64,000 bases of DNA, from assembly GCA_029582165.1 (NCBI GenBank), contig CM055871.1:1743501-1807500 (forward strand), in the 5' to 3' direction. Below are positions 1 to 11,204 of the stretch, piece after piece; position 1 is the stretch's first letter, and every line of letters begins with the position of its first letter. The notes under the pieces are model-generated. The model did not search any database. It saw nothing but the letters and a program-made list of their open reading frames with translations, and was not told where the DNA came from. Both the position numbers and the translations under genes were made by a program. The DNA is from Portulaca oleracea. Lineage: Eukaryota > Streptophyta > Magnoliopsida > Caryophyllales > Portulacaceae.

Positions 1-304
1 ATTGGGGGTACCTCACAGTAATAATCCATCACAACCAGATCAATATCAATAGAAAGATTTGAAGGGAACCCATGAGATAATAGTATGTAAAACTCCATAA
101 AAGCAGCTATCAACTTAACCTCATAAATGGAATAAAAGCGAGAGAAACACTCTTATGGAGTTGTCAAGATTCATGAGGATTGGCCACACCAAACTTAAGT
201 TTATTTTTTGAGATTAAAAAAAATGAAAAAAGTTGTATGAACACGTACGCAGGACAATTTAATGTCTAACAAATTGACAATGCTTGTAATTTATTTTCTT
301 TTAG

Positions 305-747
305 GGTGTCTTTGGTGGGAGGAAATTCGTTCATGGACCATGATAACCATCTTGACTCAACATGGTTCTTAACCATCTTGAATTGTTCATATTTCATATT
401 TTTGTAATTTTTATTAATATTTTCTTTAATAATTGTATATATTTATCAATTATAATAATATAATACTTATTAGCTAGGTGAAAAAATATAATTATAGCCT
501 AATTTTATCAATCATAGTAGAAAATCCACATTTTATACATAGTTTTATATTTATGAAATAAATATAATTAAATAATTATTTTTAAATTGTTTATAAGGTT
601 TAATAACCCTAAAAATAATGAAACGTACCTTTAAAATGATTTAAATACACTTACATTTCATTTTATTAGTGATTTAGAAGAAATGCAAGATGGTTAAGAG
701 TCATCTTGTGTCAAGATGTTTATCATTTTGGTTCATTTTTTCAGAAT
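305..747. repeat. Fold-back (MITE-like) repeat
   Basis: The segment near 323-395 reappears inverted near 681-747. The two arms share runs such as ATCTTGAC and CTTAACCATCTTG. The AT-rich core has no coding potential. The form is that of a non-autonomous DNA transposon. I could not find a clean target duplication, so the outer borders are approximate and the superfamily is unassigned. Sequence 1-304 shows nothing recognisable. Confidence 0.5.
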
Positions 748-1148
748 TTTTTTTTTCTATTTAGGTGATTGGCGGCCAAAAAATGTGGTAAATCATTTTT
801 GGTAAAAATTATTTTTCCCCCTTCTTTTATAAACTATTTTTTTATATCTAATCTTAAGAAAATCCAATTTCACGCTCCATGTTACCTTTCATAGTCCAAA
901 TTCCTCCCCCGCATTCGATCATATCTTTATTGGAAATAATTCATTTTTCATCCACATCTTTCTCATTCGTTGGACCCTCCTTTCTATTTCTTTTTTTTTT
1001 CTCTCTCATCTAGTCCAAGAGAGGTACATACATATATATCTACCAAACAAATGAAATTATTACCTAAACACTTATACTTAGTATTTTTCAGGAAAATTAT
1101 TTTACAAAGAAAACCATTTTTCAGGAAATTGATTTTTACTTACGGTAA

Positions 1149-1438
1149 GACCCCGTTCTTTTTTTATGGTGGGTTCGTTTGCGGTTCCACACCGCACCGC
1201 GGATTTTTAATTTCCACCACAACTCACCACAACTTTCTAATTCCCTTTTTATTAAAAATGAAAATTTTTCAAATAAAGAATCAAAACTTTCACTTTATTT
1301 TCACTTACCATTATTTTTAAATTAAAATATACCAACTCACCTTCTATTATTTCCACCATATTTTCTATATTCTATCATAAATTTTTATATTTCACCATAA
1401 CATAACCAACCACACCACCATAAAAAAAGAACATGACC
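1149..1438. mobile_element. Tourist-like (PIF/Harbinger) MITE
   Basis: The 290-bp element is bounded by TAA at 1146-1148 and again at 1439-1441. Its inverted ends are GACCCCGTTCTTTTTTTATG on the left and, read from the other strand, GGTCATGTTCTTTTTTTATG on the right. A 3-bp TWA target duplication with such ends is typical of Tourist-like MITEs. A second copy of the family lies at 20247-20515. There is no transposase, so it would have been moved in trans. Confidence 0.75.
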
Positions 1439-1441
1439 TAA

Positions 1442-2127
1442 CTATGCCTTGGGATGATTATGGAAAGCAAAAAATGGGGGGCCTGTATTCCTTTTCAAGT
1501 CCCATGTGGGTGAGGAGCCAGAAAACGTAGATACACAATACCGGCGAAATAAAAAAGGAAAAAAGGGACACCAACTTTGGAGCCACACAAATACATCTGA
1601 TTATTCTGATATGACATTTGTGATGGGGATATGTTTTATATAGTCAGGACTAAGGTTTGTATATTTCTCAAAAATATTGATGGACCCATTCATATTTTCA
1701 AACATAAGAAGTCCAATCCAAGATTTTGGATGAAATAGGACACTGGAATGAAGTGGTCCTTTTGAATCCACATCTATTATTTATCATTATCATTATCATT
1801 ATTTTTGGACAATGAAATATCTACTTATCAAAGCACTCAAAGGACTGGATATAATGTTCCTCATTGTTTCAATCAACTATTTGATGAAAGTTACTACACT
1901 ATTCATACTAGTCCTTTTAGTTGTTTAGGCTTTTTGGCTTACATATCCACTAGTTTTAATTTGCATGCAATGTGTATAAGAAGATATTATAAAATTATAT
2001 ATACAATTATGATTATAATATATTAAAATACAATTCATAATGGAAGTTTCATGTCATATGTCATCACCATAAAATTTTGAAGAAGAAAAAAGAAAAAAAA
2101 ATAGGGAAACCAAAAGACAAAAGTGAA
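1442..2127. other. Gene-free AT-rich stretch
   Basis: No gene is supported here. It includes a short CATTAT-type microsatellite near 1780-1803. The small open frames have no recognisable protein similarity. Confidence 0.5.
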
Positions 2128-2140
2128 ATACATTCTATAC

Positions 2141-3646
2141 TTTTTTTTTTTTTGACAATAGAGACATGTTATAAAGGAACAAAACCCAACGCGGTCGGTC
2201 ATTAAGGAAGGGCTTTGTTCCTAGCATGCACTGCCAGAGTATGTGCTTCCTTAAACCCCCGACTAGGGTACCTTAACAATACAAACATAAGCAAAAGACA
2301 GTAAAAGAGAGCGACACAAGGATAAGATAGATTAGCACGTCGTCGGAGCTTGGGTAACGCCACGGAAAAATTGAAGTAGATGGGTGGAGTCAGTATGCAC
2401 TGTTATTGTTGTGATGTGTTTGTCCCTAATTGCCTGGAGGCCCGATTTAACAGCTAGTAATTCCACTTGGGTTGCGGATTGACCCAGACAAGGTATACTG
2501 CCTAAAGCAAGTTGGACTGGACCATCTGTCAATACCCACCCGAGCCCCCCTTTGAGTGATGAAGGATGCCATGCTCCATCACAAATGAGAATGCATGTAT
2601 TTTCAGGGGCTATCCCCAAATGCCAAATGAATGGTGGATTGCTTGTCATACTCCCGGTTGTTGGAGGCTAATATTTAGGTGATTGAGGATTTGGACCTAG
2701 AAGGCGTAGGTCAGAGTGAACCCAGGTGATGGCCAGCTCAGAGCTAAGTGTTTCCATTTGAAAACTTTTCGGTTTCTGCTGATCCAGATATACCACAGAA
2801 GGTCTAGGACAATGGCACACAAAAGGGCACGACTCTGAGGGTGCTTTCGGAGAAATACAACCCAATTAGTGAGCCACGTTGCCAGGTTGGGGAGGGGGGT
2901 GGTGTGGTAGATTGGAACACTGGTTGAGAAGGCCTAGTGAGGAACCAAACCAGATTGCTCGAGCGAAGGTGCAATCCCGAAAAAGATGAGTGACAGTTTC
3001 CGGATGTACTCCGCACAAAGGGCAACAGATATCAGCACCTCGATCCCAGAGTTGTCTGTTTGATGCTGTCGGGAGGGCGTTATAATAAATCTTCCAAAAA
3101 TTGAGTTTCCACTTGGACGGGATTTGTAGTGCCCACACAGTTTTCCATAGACATGTCGTAGTGTCCGACGGTAAGAATGAGCTCTGGATGGACGACAACA
3201 CATAATAACCCGTTTTAACCGTATATATGCCTTGGGCCTGGTGACTCCAGCCCAAGACATCTTCCATAGAGGAATTTCTCAGCGGTATGGCAAGGATATG
3301 AGTGGCGGAGTCATGTTGGAAGAGATTCCGAATTAGGTGGTATTCCAATGACGTTCCCCGGCAATCATTAAGTCTGCAACATGCTTGTTTGCCCACTCAG
3401 TTGGGTCAATGTGTTGTCTAAACCGTAGGGGGTTGTTGCTGGCCCATCTGTCCTCAACAATGCAGGCACTAGACCCCAACCCAATGGTAAAGGTGAAACC
3501 ATACCGAAGCTTCACAGCTGCATGGCATAGACCACGCCATCCCCAAGAACCCGGTCTCTTGAGGTCGGTTCTTGCCACTAAGGGTGAGTGTGATTTATAA
3601 CGAGCTTTGTATATGCGCGCCAACAGCGAGTCCGGATTGTTGTATA
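2141..3646 (-). mobile_element. 5'-truncated LINE (non-LTR retrotransposon) remnant
   Basis: Read on the minus strand, the element ends in a poly(A) tail, seen as T at 2141-2153. It encodes, from 5' to 3', a post-reverse-transcriptase segment (about 3333-3640), the zf-RVT zinc-binding domain (2866-3396, with PLCGVHPETVTHLFRDC) and an RNase H-like RVT_3 domain (2332-2649, with CDGAWHPSSLKGGLGWV). These sit in separate frames, so the element is dead. The reverse transcriptase core and endonuclease are missing, which fits the usual 5' truncation of LINEs. An imperfect 13-bp target duplication, ATACATTCTATAC at 2128-2140 and ATACACACTATAC at 3647-3659, sets the borders. Confidence 0.85.
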
Positions 3647-3847
3647 ATACACACTATACAACTTATACAATTAATTTGGAATATTTCTCTATTCATTAAT
3701 TCCCTATAGTTGGAAAAACAAAACACGTATTCAAAACATATAAGGTTACAACATATTTATTTGCCAAAGGAAAATATAGTAAATGTCATAATAACACCAA
3801 AAAAAAAAATTCATTTTAATACTAACTTACATTGAAATAAAAAATGC

Positions 3848-3875
3848 CCGTGTATTGCACGGATACAAAGACTAG
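3848..3875 (+). mobile_element. Helitron 3' terminus
   Basis: A 5-bp stem (CCGTG at 3848-3852, CACGG at 3858-3862) with a TATTG loop is followed about 10 bases later by CTAG at 3872-3875 and then T. A hairpin just before a CTRR end, inserted between A and T, is the Helitron 3' signature. I could not locate the matching TC 5' end, so the length is unknown. Sequence from 3660 to here may belong to it. Confidence 0.65.
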
Positions 3876-4079
3876 TTACTTATAGCATTTTCGTCTAATA
3901 TGTAGAAAAGTACTAAGTTTGGTATGTGCAATAATTGTAACTTTTTTTTTTGAGAGAAGCAATAATTGTAATTTTATATGATGAGAAGTATTGCAATTGG
4001 CATGTTAGATTGCATTAAAATGTTGAAAATATTTTTGCCCAACTTTGCTAATTGAGATTAATTTATTTAATGGTCTTAT

Positions 4080-5300
4080 TTTCAGGAAAATTTGACACAA
4101 CTTTTTATGAAGTTTATGGGTGTTGACTGCAAATGATGATGGCAATGGAGAGAAAAGAGTGGAAATAAGGAGCAAAAGTGGTCAAAGGAAGCCGACATGA
4201 GCAATTGTGCCAACCAACATAACCGTGCAAGAATGTTAAATGCAAAATTGGAATTTCCAGTCTGGCACACCCTTACCTGTGCCAATCGTCACGGTCGTGC
4301 CAGACTGTAGTTTTAGTTTTCACGCATATTCAATTAGTAAACAATCAGTTTTCAGGTACGACACTATTATTCATTCTTCACTCTAGGTTTGAGAGAGTTT
4401 TCTCTCTATCTTCTCTAAAGGCTTTTAGGGTAGTTCTTAAGTTTAATTCACTTCTCTATGCAAAGGATTCATGGATTTTGATTTCAATTCCATAATTTAA
4501 GACTAAGTTTTTCCTTCTCTCTCTATGTTTATGTTTGTTTATCTTCTTGTTAGTTTGATTTCGTTCCTTTTTACTTATAGGTTTATTAGTTGTTAGTTTT
4601 GTGTAGTTTGGATTGTGATTTGATATATTCAATGATTAATTGATTTGTTTGGGGCTAATCTATTCAATTCATCATGCTTTTAATTTGAGATTTTCTCTTT
4701 GCCAACCACGTAGTCGATGAAATATTCAAGAGAGTTTTTATATGTATTTTTAGATAATTAATTTATGCTGAGAGGTGATGTCGATTTTCTGGTGTGCATA
4801 GAGAAAATAGTTAGAATTTTTGATATGAGAATAGTCAAATTCTAACTTGGTCCGTTGCTATTCTTGTAGTTTAATTAGACTAACTCCATGATAATATGTA
4901 GTTAAACTAGTCTTTGACCCTCGAGATAGGGTTTTGGCAAGCTTTAATGGTGGAATTGACTACTCTTAATTTCTTGTATAGAATTTGTAGATTAGGTCAT
5001 TCAGATGTATTAGTTGTTGAATATTGTTTGAGTATCTTTTATTGCTTCCAAGTTTGTGGTTTTGATCCCCACCACCACTAATCTTGGTATATTTACCTAA
5101 CCTGAAACACTCTGGTTAGTTATGAGTGTCTGGAACAAAATTCCCTGTAGATACGACAATCCTACTATCAAAGTATGACAACAACATTCTTCAAGGCCTC
5201 TTTAAGTTTCTCCCTGCTGAAATTATCATCACACACATATTGAGATTCCTGATGGTTATACTTTTCTCCCCCTATCCTAAAGTCACAATTCCTCACTTCA
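4080..5300 (+). mobile_element. Possible decayed LTR-type sequence
   Basis: There is no coding sequence. The segment near 5140, reading CCCTGTAGATACGACAATCC, resembles a motif common near the end of plant Ty3-gypsy LTRs. The pyrimidine-rich stretch after 4380 looks like an LTR R/U5 region. No matching second LTR, primer site or target duplication was found. This is a weak assignment from general resemblance. Confidence 0.3.
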
Positions 5301-6124
5301 TTAGATAGTTTCACTAAAATAACTTAATCAACTTTCTTCAAGTTAGCCTTCCGCCACAAATATTGAACTATTCTCATCATTACTGCAATTTATTTGTACA
5401 ATGTCCCTGAATTGCTATCTAGACAACCACCATATTTGATGTCCTACAATTGAAACGTGTTCTAGATGGTTGATGGATGTTTATAAAAATCCTAATAATC
5501 ATATCGGTTTACTGTAGAGTCCTAATAACACCTTAAGTTTCTTCGATGATAATAAAACAGTCATAGTGATCAATATGAACATTTATGTATCCTGCTTACA
5601 ATTATAATACAATCCGAATCTTAATGCTAATGCTTTTGCTATTGGAATGAAACTTGATGTGAGCTTTAAAGAGCTTGCTTGTTTAAGTTGAGGATAGTGA
5701 TTCTGAAGAATAAATTTAACTGATGATCCATGGTGATTGAGCGAACCATCAAATTCACTTAAACCTAACAAAATTTTGGTTGGTGCTTTCAGATGTTGTT
5801 TGGTGAACATTTTTCGGTTAGAGTTTTTAGTCTGTACCAGAGATCAGTTATGTGAATAGGAGAATCTTTTTCTATCTTGTCACTCTACATAAAGTTGTTT
5901 TGCGCTAATAATGACTTTGTAGGATTGACAACTGAGTTGTTGAAGACGCACTCATTTTGCTCATTCTAGATGTTATGAAGGAGGTAAATATGACACTCTT
6001 GCTAACTCACTCTTAGAAATAATGACTACAATGGTTTGAACGATTTGATTATCGCTAGTGTCTTGTGGCCACTTGACATAAAAGCTTAGCCATTTGTGAA
6101 TATTTGATTATCATGATATCTTTT

Positions 6125-6262
6125 TCAATGGGTTTGAGTCTTGGAAGTAGACTATTGTGAAAATGTAAGGTAAGGTTGGTCTGCATTATACCTTTGTGGC
6201 GGGACCTTTCCCTGGACCCCCGCTTGTTGGGACGCTTTGTACATTGGGCTACCCCTTCTCCA
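6125..6262 (+). mobile_element. Degenerate Au/TS-type SINE
   Basis: The sequence includes a box-B-like GGGTTTGAGTCTTGG, then a segment around ATGTAAGGTAAGGTTGG, then GGGACCTTTCCCTGGACCCC and GGGCTACCCCTT. That order is typical of the tRNA-derived Au/TS SINE family of angiosperms. It lacks a clear A box and tail, so it is old or truncated. The corresponding copy is at 8262-8390. Confidence 0.6.
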
Positions 6263-6489
6263 TATCTTTTTCAACTAGGGACACTGATGGACTAAGTGAT
6301 AATCTATTTCTATATTGTCAGTACACAATGTAAACAATCTACGTTGACACCTTGTTTGACTAAGTTTCCCTATCCACAAGGTATGAATTCAATAGTGATT
6401 ACTCATGGAAACAATGGAAATAAGTCCTCTTAGTTTGACAAAAGAAACTACAACTTTGCTACCCTTTATCTTTATATATAGAACTAATC

Positions 6490-6802
6490 TAGAGTTGGCA
6501 AAATTTTGTCCGACTCGAATACTTGAATTTGTGCGATCAGGAAAAAAAAAGCTAGATTTGGACATAGATTGTATGTCCGAATTTTGACATTGACAGAATT
6601 GATTGAATATTCAAATACAAGATTTTTCTTTTTTCTATTGTTCGATCTCGATTTTGACTCGAATTTAGTTCCGATCAAAATGTCCGACCTGGTCTGACCT
6701 CAAAAAAGTCGGGCACGGACATCAATAATTTTTGGTTCGAATTTTGACTTTGACTAAATGTCGATTTGAATTTAACCCCGACTTGAATTTTTGCGAGCTC
6801 TA
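6490..6802. mobile_element. hAT-like MITE, member 1
   Basis: The 313-bp element begins TAGAGTTGGCAAAATTTTG and ends with the inverse of TAGAGCTCGCAAAAATTC. It is flanked by AACTAATC (6482-6489) and AATTGATC (6803-6810), an 8-bp target duplication matching at 6 positions. TA-starting inverted ends with 8-bp duplications are typical of hAT elements. Related members are at 8595, 15036 and 57749. Confidence 0.7.
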
Positions 6803-7080
6803 AATTGATCCTTGGGTGTCTTGTCATCACTCTTTGTGTACATAGAATTGAACCTTGAATGTCCAGTTATCACCCTGTATGTTCATATACGCAATCGTTG
6901 GATATCCAGTTATGATCCTTGCATGTTCATAAAAGTGACCCTTACCCGGAATTTTTATAGAGGTGACCATAATATCCAGTTATTACCATATATGTTCATA
7001 AATATAATCTTTATTCCTTAAATGTTTGGTTATAATCCTTGTATGTTCTTAAATGCAAGTCTTGAGTTTGCGAGGATCGC
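6803..7080. repeat. Degenerate ~45-bp tandem array
   Basis: Units built on TGTCCAGTTATGATCCTTG followed by ATGTTCATAAA recur about five times at irregular spacing of 40-70 bases. The same array is in copy B (8896-8972 and 10034-10250), interrupted there by the LINE. No function is apparent. Confidence 0.6.
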
Positions 7081-7109
7081 TTTTATGAACATCTATGACT
7101 GTGAAGTTT

Positions 7110-7779
7110 ACGAGGATCCCACCAATGTGAATTACCTACCCCATTTAGAGAATTTCTCATTTTTCATGTCAGCTATTTGAATGGACTGACAGAAGAAGAA
7201 TTGCAAGACAGAGAAGGAGAGAGAACCTTCATTGAAATGGAGGTGGATGCTTTCCAGTATTAAAAAAATAGGGTTTATTATTTTCAACCAATCTAAATCC
7301 GAACAAAGAGAAAACAAAATTCCTACTAAATCTTGGGGACACGGGTGCAAACTTCTTACTCTCCCATTTAATGCTGCAAGGAAGAGTATTTGGAGTATGA
7401 GGGGATATTAAATTTCGGTTTAGTCCAAATCACAATATTAAAGGAAAAGAGCACAGTGAATTATCATTGCCGAAAATTCAAAACTAGCAAAGTATTTACA
7501 ACACCTAACTTTGTTCAATCAGTAACTATTCTCTAAATCAGTTGAAAAACTCGGGACATCATGCCAACCAACAAATGGCGCAGAATTTCACAAAACTCAC
7601 TCATGCTACATTTGGATCTTCCCAAACTCCGCTCTCCCTTACAAGGAGTTGGTCTTCACCCCAACTCCTAAGCAAACACGACAAGCAAGATGCCGCTTCA
7701 TGTAGGTATCCTCATGCACAAACACCAGTTCGTTTGAGGTTTCAGGAATTTGGGGTTGTCCCATGGCGATGCCACTCTG
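7110..7779. other. Spacer between the two repeat-block copies
   Basis: Several open frames exist, including an 80-codon one at 7542-7784, but none is recognisable. No repeat ends were identified. Confidence 0.4.
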
Positions 7780-8261
7780 AGTGAAACTTGATGTGAGTTT
7801 TAAAGAGCTTGCTTATTTGAGTTGACGATAGTGACCCTGAAGAATAAATCCAACTACTGATCCATGGTGATTGAGTGAACCATCAAAATTTACATTGACC
7901 TAATGAAATTTTGGTTGGTGCCTTCTGATGCTATTTGGTGAGCATTTTTCTGTTATAGTGTTTAGTTTGTATCAGAGGCCGATTATGTGAATGGGAGAAT
8001 CGTTTTCTATTTTGTGACCCTACATAAAGTCATTTTGCGCTAATAATGACTTTGTAGGATTGATAATAGAGTTGTTGAAGACAGACTCATTTCGCTCCTT
8101 CTAGATGTTATAGAGAAGGTACATATGAATCTTGTGAACTCATTCTTAGAAATAACGACTATAAAGGTTTAAACTATTTGATTATCACTAATGTCTTGTT
8201 ACCACTTGACATGAAAGCTTAGCCAATTATGAATTTTGATTATCATCCATATCTTTTTCAA

Positions 8262-8390
8262 CAGGTTCGAGTCTTGAAAGTAGATTCTTGCAAATATGCA
8301 AGGCACGGTTGACCTACACTACACCTTTGTGATACCAGAACCTCCACTTGCAGTAATGCTTTATGTACCAGGGTACCCCTTATCCATATC
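8262..8390 (+). mobile_element. Degenerate Au/TS-type SINE, copy in block B
   Basis: It corresponds to 6125-6262. It has a better-preserved box B (GGTTCGAGTCTTG) and the TGCAAATATGCAAGG segment, but a more decayed 3' half. It arose by duplication of the block, not by a separate insertion. Confidence 0.6.
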
Positions 8391-8594
8391 TTTTTTAACT
8401 AGTGACACTGATGGACTAAGTGATAATCTATTTCGATATCGTCGGTACACAAAGTACCTTGTTGGACTAAGTTTCCTTATCCGCAACGTAGGAATTCAAT
8501 AGTGGTTACTATTGAAACTAATGGAAATAGATCCTCTTAGTGTGACAAAAGAAAAATTACAACTTTGTTACCCTTTATCTTCAAAGAACTAATT

Positions 8595-8895
8595 TAGAGT
8601 TGAGAAGATCTTGTCCAACTCGAATCCTCAAATTTGTCCGACCCAGAAAAATAGGGTTTGGTCATAGATTGATGTTCGAATTTTGACATTGGTCGAATTG
8701 ACTGAACATTCAAACACAATATTTTTCTTTTTTCTATTATTCAAACTTGATTTTAACCCGAATTCAGTTCCGACCAAAATGCTCAACCTGGTACGACCTC
8801 AAAAAGGTCGGGTTCGGACATCAATAATTTCTCGTCCAATTTTTGACTGAATGTCGACCTGAATTTAACATGGACTTGAATTTTCGCCAGCTCTT
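8595..8895. mobile_element. hAT-like MITE, member 2
   Basis: This is the block-B counterpart of 6490-6802. It starts TAGAGTTG and ends in the inverse of an AAGAGCTGGCGAAAA end. It is flanked by AACTAATT (8587-8594) and AACTGATC (8896-8903). Confidence 0.65.
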
Positions 8896-8972
8896 AACTG
8901 ATCCTTGGATGTCTTGTCATCACTCTTTGTGTTTATAGAAGTGAACCTCGGATGTCCAGTTATCACCCTGTA

Positions 8973-10033
8973 ACCCTAGAATATGAGGTGGATTTGGAAC
9001 ATCAATATTCAACCTAAATTGAAGATGTTCCTATGGCAGATATGTCATAATGGCCTCCCTATTAAGTCCAATCTAATTAAGAGGGGTATGGATGTGGATA
9101 GTTTGTGCCCTTTGTGCAAGAGGGAGGAGGAATCAAGTGACCACCTATTCCTTTGCTGCCTTGTGGCGAAGGAACTTTGGAGCATGGCAAACCATCATGG
9201 CTAGATCAACCCTCTACCAAACGAAGTGAGTCCTGTTGAGGTGACTAGGGTGATTGAAGCAATCAAGAGTAACATGCAATACTGCAATATTGATTGTGTT
9301 GTGGCGTTGATCTGGAGCCTTTGGAAGTCGCGGAATGGTGCTACTATGCGTAACGAAAATTTTAATCTGGTGCAAACCCTTATCCAGGTGAAAAGAGCTG
9401 CAACGGAGTGGAGAATCCGTCACAAGTTGGCTATGAACTTCCAAGACCTCTTGCGAGACCAGGTGGGGGAATCCCACTCGCGGCCTGACACGGTTGAATG
9501 GATGAAACCTCCGAGAGGTTGGATCAAGTTAAATTTTGATGGGTCTAGAACTAATGCGAACGCTGCTGGTGGTTTCATTATTAGGAACCACAAAGGTGAT
9601 ATGGTATTATCGACGTCTTTCAATTGCGGGAACTCTCCGATTCTGGTTGCAAAAGCTATAGCCATGAGAATGGTGTTCATGCTGCTTGGGAGGCAAACTA
9701 TAAACGAATTCACATTGAAGGTGACAACAAGATTCTAATTAATGTCGTCAATGGTAAATGCCAAATTCCGTGGACGATTGTGACACTGGTTTAAGATATA
9801 AGGAACTTTATAGCAAGATTTGAGTGTTTTAAGGTCTCTCATGTCTATCATGAAGGGAACAAAACTGCGGACTGGCTGGCAAAATTTGGTCTTAGCATCC
9901 AAGATCCTTTTGTTAAAATCAATCCTTGTAACAATGAATTTAAAGTCATTGTATTGCGGGATGCTTTGGATGGAACCCTTGAGAAAAGGGTCATCTAGAG
10001 TTGGTTGTACCTTACGTTTTCTTTATAAAAAAA
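8973..10033 (+). mobile_element. 5'-truncated LINE fragment (zf-RVT and RNase H)
   Basis: It encodes a zf-RVT domain at 8983-9204 (with SLCPLCKREEESSDHLFLCC), then a linker and an RVT_3-type RNase H from about 9226 on (with WIKLNFDGSRTNANAAGGF). An indel near 9670 moves the RNase H into another frame, where the second half (HIEGDNKILINVVNG, then VSHVYHEGNKTADWLA) is readable. An in-frame TAA near 9792 also breaks it. A short A-rich tail ends the element at 10033. Comparison with copy A places both junctions to within a base or two and shows almost no target duplication. Confidence 0.85.
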
Positions 10034-10260
10034 TGTTCATATAAGTAATCGTTGGATGTCCAATTATGATCCTTGCATGTTAGTGACCCTCATCCAGGAT
10101 GTTTATAAAGGTGACCATAATGTCTAGTTATTACCATATATGCTCATAAAGATAATCCTTTTATTCATTAAATGTCTAGTTATGATCCTTGTATGTTCAT
10201 AAAGGCGACTCTTCAAGTTTGCAATAATCACTTTTATGAGCATCCATGATTGCAAAGTTG

Positions 10261-11160
10261 CAGTTTTTTTTTTTTTTTTTTTTTTATCAAACTACATAAT
10301 CTGTTTCCAAAAGCTAGTGAATTGATATACTCACCCATACTTTTTTTTTTCCTCAAAACAAGTACCAAGGCTTAATGCCTTGTTCTTTATGAGTGTAGGG
10401 TAAGCTGAGTTAAGTTAAGGTAAAGTAAAGTAGTATAAGGTAAGAGATAAGAAAAGAACAAGTTATTTATAGGTAAGGTAGTGCAGAAAAATATATATTT
10501 AATTATTAAAGTTGATCTTTTTGAAGTACAAAAAATAGGTTTTTACTGTTCAAAAAAGGAAAGTATATATTTAAGTTGTTTTTACAGTTTTTTAGGTAAG
10601 ATTATTATTTTTAGCAGTTGAGATAAAGTAAAATAAGTAAATTATGATAAAATTTAATCTATCAACGAAAAGAATATGACCTTAATTGTTTTACTTGTTA
10701 TAAATTAGGATTGTCATTGATTAAAAAAAAAGTTGTACCAAGGCTTAAATTATTTTACATGTTATAAATTAGATTGTCCTTGACCCACCATTTTCGCCCA
10801 TCACCCCCCTAGATACCCTCTCACTAATCCTGATCCAGTCAGACATTCTAAAGACAAAAACGAGAAAACAAACAAGTGCAAAAAGAAAAGAAAAATCCAT
10901 CAACCTATACGCATCGTTTACTCTAGATCTATACTCATACGGCGCCGTCTTGAATTCACCTCCCGCAGAATCCAATGCTCTCAATGTAGACACTAAACAC
11001 ATTACATTACATACGTTGACCCCCCTTAGATTATACATTCATTCACTGATCCCCCTCTTCCTTTGCTTTGCTTGCTTGCTGCATTTGAGTTGCAACTTGC
11101 AACTCTATTTCTTCCTCCATTTCCTTCTTCAATCAAGCTCCCAACTTTTCCCTCTACCTC
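10261..11160. other. Gene-free AT-rich stretch upstream of gene 1
   Basis: It has poly(T) tracts near 10266-10286 and 10340-10350 and a run of TAAGGTAA-like motifs near 10390-10480. The last 150 bases are pyrimidine-rich and probably include the promoter and 5' UTR of the gene starting at 11205. No convincing TATA box was found. Confidence 0.4.
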
Positions 11161-11167
11161 CATAGCC

Positions 11168-11200
11168 ATGGCGGAACAAGCTACCCACTTCTTACAGTAA
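11168..11200 (+). promoter_or_regulatory. Upstream ORF before the coiled-coil gene
   Basis: A 10-codon ORF (MAEQATHFLQ, TAA) lies four bases before the main ATG at 11205. Its start, GCCATGGC, is in a stronger context than the main start. A two-codon frame, ATG AAA TGA at 11200-11208, also overlaps the main ATG. If the transcript starts upstream, translation of the main protein would depend on reinitiation or leaky scanning. That role is inferred. Confidence 0.5.
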
Positions 11201-11204
11201 TGAA

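Larger units (their letters stand above)
5645..7109. repeat. Repeat block, copy A (direct duplicate of 7780-10260)
   Basis: This 1.45 kb block matches 7780-10260 in the same orientation and order over nearly its whole length, with frequent substitutions. Both copies carry an Au-type SINE, a hAT-like MITE and a degenerate roughly 45-bp tandem array. The transposons therefore predate the duplication. Copy A keeps the uninterrupted sequence, near 6880-6890, where copy B holds a LINE. No coding region is evident. Confidence 0.8.
7780..10260. repeat. Repeat block, copy B (interrupted by a LINE)
   Basis: This is the second copy of the 5645-7109 block. It is continuous with copy A to 8972, then interrupted by 1,061 bp of LINE sequence, and resumes at 10034. 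Removing the insert gives about 1,420 bp, close to copy A. Substitutions are spread throughout, so the duplication is old. Confidence 0.8.

Noticed and set aside
970..1320. 116-codon ORF on the plus strand
   Set aside because: It is phenylalanine-rich translation of T-rich DNA and overlaps the MITE at 1149-1438; no protein features.
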